From the NCBI GenBank assembly GCA_041394145.1, contig JAWKIW010000016.1:61475-125474 (forward strand): 64,000 nucleotides of DNA, written 5' to 3'. Numbering within the stretch: the first letter of the stretch is position 1; each line of letters opens with the position of its first letter. The position numbers and the translations under genes are program-made. The DNA comes from JAWKIW01 sp041394145. Its GTDB lineage: Bacteria; Actinomycetota; Acidimicrobiia; Acidimicrobiales; Acidimicrobilacustridaceae. A model generated the notes under the pieces. The model had not been told where the DNA came from and did not search any database. It worked only from the letters and a program-made list of their open reading frames with translations. Of this stretch, positions 23,053 through 31,226 are shown in pieces.

Positions 23053-24813
23053 CTACCAGTACTCCTCGAAGTGGATGTTGCCCCGCTGCTTGCGGTGGTC
23101 GAGGGTGAAGCCCCGCGTCGACAGCAGCTCGACCACGCCGGTGACCTCGGGGTAGGTGGCCACGCCGTCGACCTCCTCGGGCAGGCCGATCATGGCGGGG
23201 TTGCCGCACAGGAAGACGTGGGTGGTCGCCGGGTCGAGCTCGACGCCGAAGTCCGACGTGAACACGTCGTTGGCGATGACGTCTTGGATGTAGCGCTTCG
23301 GGACGTCGGGCTCGCGCGTCGGCATGGGCAGGTAGTGGTAGTTGGCGTGGTGGCGCTCGAGGCTGCGGTGCTTGTCGAGGTAGCCGAGGTCCTCCCACTT
23401 GCGCACCGACACCGCCGACACGATCGGGCCCCGGTGGCCCTTGCGCAGCAGCTCGACCACCATGGCGTTGTGGGGCGCCTCACCGGTGCCGGTCGACAGG
23501 AACACCACCGTCGACTCCGGATCGGTCACCGGCCCGAGGGTGTAGCGGCCCGCCACCTTCGGCCCGAGGTAGATGCGGTCACCGGGGCGCTTGAGGGCGA
23601 GGCGAGGGGTGAGCCCCGGCACGTTGTCGGGCGTGGGCGGGACCAGCACGATGTAGAACTCGAGCTCCTCGCTGTCCATGCCGGTCAGGTAGCCGTGCTC
23701 GTCGAACATGCGGCTCGAGATCGAGTACGAGCGGCGCACGAGCTTGTCCCACTTCTCGTCGAGGTTGGGGTCCTCGGCGTCGTCGACGCGCTCCTCCCAG
23801 TAGCCCAGCCCCAGCGACGCGTACTGGCCGGGAAGGTGGGAGATGCCGCCGCGGTCGGGCTTCACCCGCAGCACCCACAGGTCCGAGTGGGTGGGCTCGA
23901 ACGAGGTGATGGTGGCGTTGTAGTGCTCGTCGCGCAGCTCGTCGATGACGGAGGTGAAGCGGCGGCGCACGTCGGCCGACGAGGGCGCCGGCGCCGGCTC
24001 GAGCCCGGGGAAGGCGGTGGCGACCGCCAACCCGATGCGCCAGCCGGGGGCGGTGGGCACCCCCGACGCGTCGGCGTCGTCGCCCAGGAACCACACCCGG
24101 CCCGACGCCAGGGCGGCGTCGGTCATCCCCACGTCGGCGGGCCGCAGCGTCTGGCGGCCCGATGCGAACACGACGTGGTCGAACTGCAGGTCGGGGGTGC
24201 GGCGGTCGTTGAAGAACGCCATGGGGTAGCCGTCGACCACCGAGACCTCGTCGGGCAGCGAGCGGTACAGCAGCGTCGCCCGCCGGTCGCGCTCGAGGCG
24301 GCGCAGCCGGTTCTCGCCGGCGGGGGAGAGCTTGGTCGGGTCCATCCCGCCGGCCGCCAGCACCACGCCGGCGCCCGCGTCGGCGAGGGCGGAGGCCAGC
24401 TCGACGGCGTGGTCGGTGAACCCGATGACCAGCACGTCCTCGTCGCCGGCCGTCGTCGGGATCTGGTCGATGAGGATGCGGTCGCTCACCGCCACCGGCA
24501 GGGGTGGCTCCCAGTCGGGCACCTCGGCGCGCCGGGCGACGACGCAGGCCCGGGCGCGGTACACGTGCTTGTTGGTGGTCACCACGATCGGCCGCTCGCC
24601 GCCGTCCTCGGCGTCACCGAGGTCGACGCCCGTCACGGTCTCCCCGTAGCCCACGTCGAGCTGCTCCTCGCCGACCAGCTCGGGGAACACGACCGCCGAG
24701 GTCGGCTCCACGATGCGCACGTTGGTCAGGCCCGAGCGCTGCGACGACACGGCGAGCGACAGCCCGCCCGCGTTCCCGCCGAAGATCACGAGGTCGTAGT
24801 CGATGCCGGTCAC
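23053..24813 (-). CDS. Two-part flavoprotein: FAD/NAD(P) oxidoreductase fused to ferredoxin-NADP reductase module
   Basis: 586 residues. N-terminal part (1-300) is a nucleotide-disulfide-oxidoreductase-like domain: YDLVIFGGNAGGLSLAVSSQ (dinucleotide fold), DVLVIGFTDHAVELASALADAG (second dinucleotide fold), HVVFASGRQTLRP, GRVWFLGDDAD. C-terminal part (about 320-586) is an FNR-type reductase: HLPGQYASLGLG, RRSYSIS (FAD-binding RxYS), STGTGEAPHNAMV (NADP-binding) and the terminal aromatic FEEYW. It probably shuttles electrons between NADPH and a ferredoxin or oxygenase; the redox partner is not identified. GTG 24813 appears leaderless. Confidence 0.8.
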   Translation of the reverse strand: MTGIDYDLVIFGGNAGGLSLAVSSQRSGLTNVRIVEPTSAVVFPELVGEEQLDVGYGETVTGVDLGDAEDGGERPIVVTTNKHVYRARACVVARRAEVPDWEPPLPVAVSDRILIDQIPTTAGDEDVLVIGFTDHAVELASALADAGAGVVLAAGGMDPTKLSPAGENRLRRLERDRRATLLYRSLPDEVSVVDGYPMAFFNDRRTPDLQFDHVVFASGRQTLRPADVGMTDAALASGRVWFLGDDADASGVPTAPGWRIGLAVATAFPGLEPAPAPSSADVRRRFTSVIDELRDEHYNATITSFEPTHSDLWVLRVKPDRGGISHLPGQYASLGLGYWEERVDDAEDPNLDEKWDKLVRRSYSISSRMFDEHGYLTGMDSEELEFYIVLVPPTPDNVPGLTPRLALKRPGDRIYLGPKVAGRYTLGPVTDPESTVVFLSTGTGEAPHNAMVVELLRKGHRGPIVSAVSVRKWEDLGYLDKHRSLERHHANYHYLPMPTREPDVPKRYIQDVIANDVFTSDFGVELDPATTHVFLCGNPAMIGLPEEVDGVATYPEVTGVVELLSTRGFTLDHRKQRGNIHFEEYW

Positions 24814-24820
24814 GGCGCAA

Positions 24821-24826
24821 ACCCTA
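24821..24826 (-). promoter_or_regulatory. Leaderless -10 box (TAGGGT)
   Basis: On the minus strand TAGGGT is followed by seven bases and GTG at 24813, without a Shine-Dalgarno. Confidence 0.5.
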
Positions 24827-24937
24827 GGGAGGCACCGGTGCGGCGGTCGAAACGTCACGCCGCGCCGCGCCAACCGACGTCGCCGGAGCGGTCGGGCCGA
24901 ACGGCCGCCCGGGCGGAGGGGTCCGCCGGCGGCCGCC

Positions 24938-26938
24938 CTAGGCGACGAGGAAGACGCCGCCGAGCGAGCCGAGCGGCGGCCAGGGCCCGCCGGGCCACGC
25001 CTGCACGCCGTGGAGCAGCGCGAAGCCGTTCCCGAGGGCGAACACCTCGAGCCGCCCGTCGCGGTCGGCGGCGAGGGTCGGCGCCGCGACGAGCCCGCCG
25101 CGCAGCACGCTCGGACCGGCCCACCCGCCGTTGGGCACGTCCTCGGCGTGGCGGACGAGGCGCCCGGCCCGCTCGACGCCGAACAGCTCGAGGCGGCCGT
25201 CGGTGTTCAGGGCCATCGACGGGGGCTGCGCGAAGCTGAAGTCCGACAGCAGCTGCAGCCCGGTCCAGCCGTAGCCGACCTGGGTGGCGTGCCAGAGGCG
25301 GGTGTCGGCGCCGACCACGGCGACCTCCAACCGGCCGTCGGCGTGGCGGCCGAAGGCGGGGCGCGCGGAGCCGCCGGTGGCCGTGCCCCGGGCCAGCAGC
25401 ACCAGGCCGTTCCACGGACCCGAGGCGACGCCCTGGGCCGCGGCGACCAGGGCGCCGTCGCCGGTGACGACGCCGACGACGAGCCGCCCGTCGGCGGTGG
25501 TGCCGACCGCCGGCGGGCCGGCGAGCCCGCCGCCCATCGGTGTCCACGGCGACCACGCCCCGCCGGGCGCGGTCTGCCAGAGGTGCCACAGCTGGCCGTC
25601 CACCCCCACCGCGAACACCTCGAGGCGCCCGTCGCGGCTGCGGCCGGCGGCGGGACCGAAGGCGAGCGAGCCCGCGAGCACGCGGGGCGCGGTCCAGCCG
25701 CCGCCGACCGGGAGCTGGGTGGACTGCACGAGCCGGCCGTCGGCGAGGAGGGCGAACAGCTCCAGGCGGCCGTCGACGTTGCGGGTCACCGACACCTGAC
25801 GGGTCGTGGGCCAGGCGCCGTCGTGGGGGTACCACCCCGACCACGCGCCCCCGGGCACCTGCTGGAAGGCGTCGAACAGGGCGCCATCGGGTGAGATCCC
25901 GAACGCCTGCAGCCGGCCGTCGGCGTTGACGCCGACCGGGCCGCCCGAGGGCAGCGCCCCGAGGTCCAGCGACGCCAGCCGGCGGTTGATCGCCCGGCTG
26001 ACGTCCTCCACGGCGGCGATGCCGGACCCCTCGTCGCCCCACTGGTCGGTCAGCACGGCCACGTCGTAGCCACCGCCCGCGGACCACGTCCGGCCCACGC
26101 TGTTGAGCCGCCACCCGCAGCAGCTCGACGGGTAGAAGCCGTTCTTGAGGGCGAAGGACCAGCCGGGCGGCAGGCCGGCGCCGACGCCCCAGCGCTGGGC
26201 GGGCACGACCGCCGCCAGGTACGACAGGGCGGTGGCCCGGGAGTAGGCGGTGAAGACCCCGGGCCGGTCCCCGAGCAGCAGGCGCATCAGCTCGACCTGG
26301 TCACGGGCGCTGGTGCGGGTGTCGGCGCCCCACACCCACCCGACGGTCGAGGTGGACCACATGCCGACCCGGGCGTAGAAGGCGTTCATCCCGGCCGGGC
26401 CGCCGAACTCGGAGAACAGCTGGCCCGCCGAGTCGTTGTCGGACCAGGTGATCATCGGGCGGATGAGCTGGTCCTCGTGGGCGGTGAGGGGCCGTCCGGC
26501 GTCCTGGGCGGCCAGCAGCACCCGGGCCATCATCGAGATCTTGAACACCGACGCCGTGGTGTTGCGGCGCTGGGGGGCGAGGTCGTACCAGCAGCCGGTG
26601 CGTTCGTCGTACACCGCGGCCGTCACGTCGTGGACGCCGTACCAGGCCTCGAACCAGGCCGTCTCGGCGGCGTCGAAGAGGGCGACGCACGTGTCGGCGC
26701 CCGTGGGGGTGGCGGTGAGCGCGGCGCGATCCGAGCGGTCGGCTGCTCGCCCGGCGTCGGCACGGGGGGTGACCGCGGCGGCGACCGACGTGCTCGCCGG
26801 GGTCGATCCGCCCGCGCGACCAGCCGCACGGCCCTCCGCGGCGGGTCCGACGGTGGCGAGCACGGCTGCCAGTGCGGCGACGGCCACCAGGCCCGGCCGG
26901 CACCGGCCGGCGAACGACGCACGTGACGAGCTCCCGAT
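24938..26938 (-). CDS. Secreted beta-lactamase-fold serine hydrolase with a C-terminal lectin-like beta-propeller
   Basis: About 666 residues. The N-terminus is a signal peptide (R-rich start, then GLVAVAALAAVLATVGPA). Domain 1 (about 80-340) has the class A beta-lactamase/PBP pattern: SVFK (SxxK), SDN in TWSDNDSAGQLF, and LKNG in place of KTG. Domain 2 (about 345-666) holds about six or seven propeller blades of the form DGRLEVFAVGxDGxLWHxWQTxPGGxWSxW, like the PLL fucose-binding lectin. It may bind and trim cell-wall or surface glycans (inference). The first clear start codon (GTG 26887) cuts the basic n-region away. A leaderless -10 box lies six bases before an in-frame ATC at 26938, which may be the true start. 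Confidence 0.8.
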   Translation of the reverse strand: MGSSSRASFAGRCRPGLVAVAALAAVLATVGPAAEGRAAGRAGGSTPASTSVAAAVTPRADAGRAADRSDRAALTATPTGADTCVALFDAAETAWFEAWYGVHDVTAAVYDERTGCWYDLAPQRRNTTASVFKISMMARVLLAAQDAGRPLTAHEDQLIRPMITWSDNDSAGQLFSEFGGPAGMNAFYARVGMWSTSTVGWVWGADTRTSARDQVELMRLLLGDRPGVFTAYSRATALSYLAAVVPAQRWGVGAGLPPGWSFALKNGFYPSSCCGWRLNSVGRTWSAGGGYDVAVLTDQWGDEGSGIAAVEDVSRAINRRLASLDLGALPSGGPVGVNADGRLQAFGISPDGALFDAFQQVPGGAWSGWYPHDGAWPTTRQVSVTRNVDGRLELFALLADGRLVQSTQLPVGGGWTAPRVLAGSLAFGPAAGRSRDGRLEVFAVGVDGQLWHLWQTAPGGAWSPWTPMGGGLAGPPAVGTTADGRLVVGVVTGDGALVAAAQGVASGPWNGLVLLARGTATGGSARPAFGRHADGRLEVAVVGADTRLWHATQVGYGWTGLQLLSDFSFAQPPSMALNTDGRLELFGVERAGRLVRHAEDVPNGGWAGPSVLRGGLVAAPTLAADRDGRLEVFALGNGFALLHGVQAWPGGPWPPLGSLGGVFLVA

Positions 26939-26944
26939 GCCCAG

Positions 26945-26950
26945 ACGCTA
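26945..26950 (-). promoter_or_regulatory. Leaderless-type -10 box (TAGCGT) before an ATC codon
   Basis: TAGCGT, six bases, then ATC at 26938 in frame with the hydrolase-propeller protein. TAG of the box is itself an in-frame stop, so translation must begin after it. Confidence 0.4.
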
Positions 26951-27073
26951 CGACGTCGGCCGGCCCCCGCCCAGGGTCGATCGACACCACGGGCGCGCAC
27001 CGCGGGCCGCGTCCCGGTCGGGCGCCCGAGGCCGGGCGTCGCGGTCGGGCACTCCGCGGGTGGGCCCCATCGG

Positions 27074-27097
27074 GTGGGCCCCCGTCCGAGGGCCCAC
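27074..27097. other. GC-rich hairpin upstream of the monooxygenase
   Basis: GTGGGCCC (27074-27081) and GGGCCCAC (27090-27097) form a perfect 8-bp stem with an 8-base loop. GGGTGGGCCCC also occurs just before it (27058-27068). The hairpin lies 82 bp before the monooxygenase start; it could be a regulatory leader structure or an operator. No T-run. Confidence 0.4.
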
Positions 27098-27178
27098 GGG
27101 AGCACCGGTACCATCGCCTCCGCGGTCGGGCCGGCGCCTCGGCGGACGGGCGCTCCACGAACGAGGAACGGGGGACCG

Positions 27179-29118
27179 GTGCCAGAGCGCAACCGCTTCG
27201 CGGGGAGCCGATCACCGACGACGACGCCACCATCGCCGCCGCGCTGGCCGAGGTGAGCGTGCCCACGCTGCTGCTGTCGATGGTGCACATGACCGGCGAC
27301 GCGTCGATCCTGCACGGGCCCCTGCGGCCGGCGGGCATCTACCTCAACGAGGTCCAGGGCTTCATGAGCCCCGAGGACCAGGAGGCGGTGCGGGCCTGGG
27401 CCCTCGACGTGATCCGCGAGTACCGCGACAACGGGTGCGTCCTGCCGCCGCCGCCGAGCCGCGAGACGCTGCGGGAGATGATGAGCTTCCTCGTCGCCGG
27501 GGAGGTCCCCGAGGAGTACGTGCCCCTGCTGCTCGAGGAGCTCGAGCTCGACGGCACCGACGCCCGCGACGTCACCTGGGTCGACGAGCTGCCGGCGTCC
27601 AGCAAGGACGGGTTCCACGTCGTGGTGATCGGCGCCGGCATGTCGGGCGTGCTCGCCGGGATCCGCCTCGAGCAGGCCGGCGTCCCGTACACGGTGATCG
27701 AGAAGGACGCCGGGCCGGGCGGCACCTGGTACGAGAACCGCTACCCGGGCTGCCGCGTCGACGTGGGCAACCACTTCTACTGCTACTCGTTCGCCCCCAA
27801 CGACGACTGGACCGAGTTCTTCTCCCGCCAGCCCGAGCTGCAGCGCTACTTCGACCGGTGCGCCCACGACTTCGGGGTCGCCGACCACATCCGGTACTCC
27901 ACCGAGGTGGTCGCCGCCCGATGGGACGAGGGCGCCGCCCGTTGGCGGGTCGAGGTCCGGGCTGCCGACGGCACGACGGAGCACCTCGACGCCGACGCGG
28001 TCATCAGCGCGGTCGGGCAGCTGAACCGGCCCAAGCTGCCCGACATCGCCGGCCGCGACACCTTCGCCGGCGTCGCCATGCACTCGGCGCAGTGGATCGA
28101 CGGGACCGACCTGCGGGGCAGACGGGTGGCGGTGATCGGCACCGGGGCCAGCGCCTTCCAGATCGTGCCCACCATCGCCGACGAGGTCGAGCACCTCTCG
28201 GTGTTCCAGCGGTCGGCACCGTGGATGTTCCCGAACCCCCACTACCACGACCGCGTGCCCGACGGGGTGCGGTGGGCGCTGAAGCACCTGCCCTTCTACG
28301 GCCGGTGGTACCGGCTCCTGCTGTTCTGGCCGGCGTGCGACGGCGGCCTGCCGGCCATGAAGGTCGACCCCGAGTGGCCGCACCCCGAGCGGGCGATCAG
28401 CGAGATCAACGACCTGGCCCGTGAGGCCTTCACCCAGTGGATGGCCGAGCAGGTCGGCGACGACCCCGAGCTGCTGGCCAAGGTGGTGCCCGACTACGTC
28501 TGCCTGGGCAAGCGCACCCTGCAGGACAACGGCAGCTGGCTGCAGGCGCTGCGGCGGGACCACGTCGACCTCGTCACCGACCCGATCGCCGAGATCACGC
28601 CGAGGGGGATCAGGTGCGAGAGCGGCGAGGAGCACGCCGTCGACGTGATCGTGTACGCCACCGGCTTCCACGCCAACCGCTACCTGTGGCCGATGCAGAT
28701 CGTCGGTCGCGACGGTGCCGTGCTCGCCGAGCAGTGGGGCGACGAGCCGACCGCCTACCTCGGCATCACGGTGCCGGGGTTCCCCAACCTGTTCTGCCTC
28801 TACGGGCCCGGCACCAACCTGGCCCACGGGGGCAGCCTCATCTTCCACTCCGAGTGCCAGATCCGGTACGTGATGGGCTGCCTCGGGGCGTTGCTCGACG
28901 GCGAGCACGGCAGCATCGAGTGCCGCCGCGACGTCCACGACGCCTACAACGAGCGACTCCAGGCCGAGCTCGACACCATGGTCTGGTCGCACCCGTCGAT
29001 CAGCCACAGCTGGTACCGCAACGACGAGGGGAAGATCTACATCCTGTCGCCGTGGCGCCTGGTCGACTACTGGACGTGGACGCGCCGGCCCGACCTCGAC
29101 GACTTCGAGCTGCGGTGA
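27179..29118 (+). CDS. Flavin-containing (Baeyer-Villiger-type) monooxygenase with N-terminal extension, one frameshift
   Basis: GTG 27179 (VPERNRFAG, with GAGGAACGGGGG upstream) is joined to the main frame if GGGG at 27202-27205 had one more G (FAGEPITDDDATIAAALAEV). The corrected length is about 646 residues. After an alpha-helical extension of about 140 residues come FHVVVIGAGMSGVLAGIRLEQ (FAD fold), GGTWYENRYPGCRVDV, the FxGxxxHSxxW-like fingerprint FAGVAMHSAQW, RRVAVIGTGASAFQIVPTIA (NADPH fold) and DVIVYATGFHANRYLWPMQ. The extension matches the AAE-type actinobacterial ketone/steroid monooxygenases. It inserts one oxygen from O2 into ketones, but the substrate is unknown. Confidence 0.88.
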
Positions 29119-29125
29119 CGGGGCC

Positions 29126-30853
29126 TCAGTCCTCGAGGTAGCGCTCGTGCACGGCGGTGGCGATGGCCCGCCGCGCCTCCTCGGGGTCGTCGTCGCGGGT
29201 CGCGGCCCGCTCGGCCGAGGCGACGACCGCGGCCAGCGCGTGGTCGCCGATGACGCCGCCGATCCAGCGGGAGAAGTCGCCGCCGGCGATGTGGTGGGCG
29301 ACCACCTCCGCGTCGCAGGCGACGAGCTCGTCGTACAGCTCGGCCAGGTTCGACGCCGTGCGGCCGGTGATCTCGTCGTGGCTGCGGCGGAACCAGAACT
29401 GCTGGTGGGTCTGGAGGTGCCGCTCCGTGTACTTGTGCCAGTGGCGCACGTGCTTGGTGTGCCGGCCCCGGATGCGGAACGTCGACACCCGACCGCGGTG
29501 GCCGCGGCGCAGCAGCACGGCGTTGCCGTGGGTCGCCTCGTCGAGCTCGCGGGCGAGGTCGCCCGGGCTGAGCCGCAACAGGGGCGCCACCACGCCGGCG
29601 ATCGACGCGGAGAGCTCGAGCGTCGTGCCGACCAGGACCACCGTGTCGATCCGCTCCCGGACCAGCGGCGGCAGGAGATCCGGGAGATAGGTGACGAAGC
29701 AGTACTGCGTCTGGTCGTCACCGAGCAGGCGGCCGGCCTGCTCGTCGCTGCCGAGCGCGAGATGGGCCTCGTCGAGCAGCACCCAGTGGGGGTGGCCGGT
29801 GCGCTCGCGGTGGGTCACCACGTACTCGGGGAGGTCGCGCAGCCAGCGCACCTTGCCGTCGAGGTCGAGGTGGGAGAGGTCGATGACCAGGCTCTCGCCA
29901 CGGTCGCCGATCAGGGCGTCGAGCCGCGTCGGGCTGGGCGGCAGGTCCCGGCCGCCGAGCCAGCGCACGCCGGGGAGGTGGCGCAGGCCGAGGTGGTCCC
30001 CCTCCGGATCGACGACGAGGGTGCGGAAGCCGAGCTCGATGAGGTCCTCGGCCACCAGGCCCGCCAGGAACGACTTGCCGCTGCGGGTCCCGCCGGCGAG
30101 CAGCACGTTGGTACCGGCCAGCGGGATGCGCACGGGCCGACCGTTGGCGTAGGTGCCCAGATCGAGGCGCCACCGGCGGCTGTGGAGCGTGGCCTCCCGG
30201 GACTCGACCCGGCGCAGCAGCGCCTCGACGGCCCGCCCGTCGGGCAGCGGGAGCACGAGGTCGGCCGCCGCCTTGAGGGAGTCGACCGCGTTGGCGGGCG
30301 CCACGCCGACCTCGCAGGCGTGCAGGAGCGAGTGGTCGTTCTCGGCGTCGCCGATGGCGACGGCGTTGTGGACGGACAGCTCGAGCTCGTCGAGGGCCAG
30401 CCGCACGCCGGTGGCCTTCGAGATGCCCGGCGGCAGCACCATGAGCTCACCCCGGTTGAACACGAGCTGGCACTCGACGCCGATCTCACGGGTCAGCTCC
30501 AGGACGCGGGTGCTGTCCCGGGCGTGGCACGCGGCCAGGACCTGGCCCCGGCGGGCCGCGATGCCGGCGTCGGCGAGGGCGGCGAACAGCTCGTCGGGGA
30601 GCGGCTCGGCGAGGACGCGCTCGAGGTCGGGCGTCGACAGCACACCGCCGTTCTCGGTCACCAGCACGTCGACGTGGTCGGCGACGTCACCGAAGACCTC
30701 GAGCAGCTCGGAGCGGATGCGGCCCGTGATCAGCACGATCCGGCCGCCGGCCGCCCGGAACCGGGCCAGCGCGGCGAGGACCTCCTCGTCGGGCCGGCCA
30801 CCGGAGGTCAGGGTCCCGTCGAAGTCGATGGCGACCGCCCGCAGGAACCTCAT
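29126..30853 (-). CDS. HAD hydrolase fused to a HerA/FtsK-like ATPase
   Basis: 575 residues. Residues 1-225 are a Cof-type HAD phosphatase: AIDFDGTLTSGG (nucleophile Asp), VLITGR, GISKATGVRLALDELEL and AIGDAENDHSLLHACEVGVAPANA. Residues about 235-560 are a HerA/DUF87-like P-loop domain: NVLLAGGTRSGKSFLAGL (Walker A), TLVVDPEGDH, HWVLLDEAHLAL (Walker B) and a C-terminal His-rich KHVRHWHKYTERHL segment. HerA-type ATPases usually pump DNA as hexamers; a fused sugar-phosphate-type phosphatase is unusual. The domain order and unbroken frame look real. Function unknown. Confidence 0.85.
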   Translation of the reverse strand: MRFLRAVAIDFDGTLTSGGRPDEEVLAALARFRAAGGRIVLITGRIRSELLEVFGDVADHVDVLVTENGGVLSTPDLERVLAEPLPDELFAALADAGIAARRGQVLAACHARDSTRVLELTREIGVECQLVFNRGELMVLPPGISKATGVRLALDELELSVHNAVAIGDAENDHSLLHACEVGVAPANAVDSLKAAADLVLPLPDGRAVEALLRRVESREATLHSRRWRLDLGTYANGRPVRIPLAGTNVLLAGGTRSGKSFLAGLVAEDLIELGFRTLVVDPEGDHLGLRHLPGVRWLGGRDLPPSPTRLDALIGDRGESLVIDLSHLDLDGKVRWLRDLPEYVVTHRERTGHPHWVLLDEAHLALGSDEQAGRLLGDDQTQYCFVTYLPDLLPPLVRERIDTVVLVGTTLELSASIAGVVAPLLRLSPGDLARELDEATHGNAVLLRRGHRGRVSTFRIRGRHTKHVRHWHKYTERHLQTHQQFWFRRSHDEITGRTASNLAELYDELVACDAEVVAHHIAGGDFSRWIGGVIGDHALAAVVASAERAATRDDDPEEARRAIATAVHERYLED

Positions 30854-31226
30854 CGCTCGTCGACGTCGTGGGGGATGGAGTCGTGGGCTGTCACCGTCTC
30901 GCCTCGTCGTCGGGCTGCCGTCGGGATTGTGCGCACGGTGGGCCGAGGCAGGGAAGTGCCCTAGGACCCCGGCACGCGCGCCCCGACGGAGCCGGCGTCG
31001 TTCGTGACGACCTGGCGTGGCCGTCCGGTGAAGGCCGGGTGAACGTGCGGTGGACGCGTCGCCGGCGAACGGCCGAGGGGCCGATCACCCGGATCGGATG
31101 ACGTGGGGCACGGTGCGGTCCGCCAGGATCGCCGTCGGGCGATCGCCGACCGGGGGCGAGGCCTGTCCTAGGCTCGCCCGGCAGCGCCCACGACAGACCG
31201 CGCACGAGAGACAGGAGTCGCCCCCC
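30854..31226. promoter_or_regulatory. Divergent intergenic region, HAD-HerA / MFS transporter
   Basis: 373 bp without a convincing gene. Inverted repeats: CCGATC/GATCGG at 31081-31097 and GATCGCC/GGCGATC at 31127-31144 with a 4-base centre. The second has operator geometry. TAGGCT near 31171 is a possible -10 box for the transporter gene. Confidence 0.35.

Noticed and set aside
24938..26938. Antibiotic-resistance beta-lactamase
   Set aside because: KTG is replaced, and a large propeller is fused to the domain. The fold matches but resistance is not supported.
26939..27178. Small gene in the spacer before the monooxygenase
   Set aside because: No start with Shine-Dalgarno or leaderless box, and no family-like peptide; the stretch is GC-rich with a hairpin.
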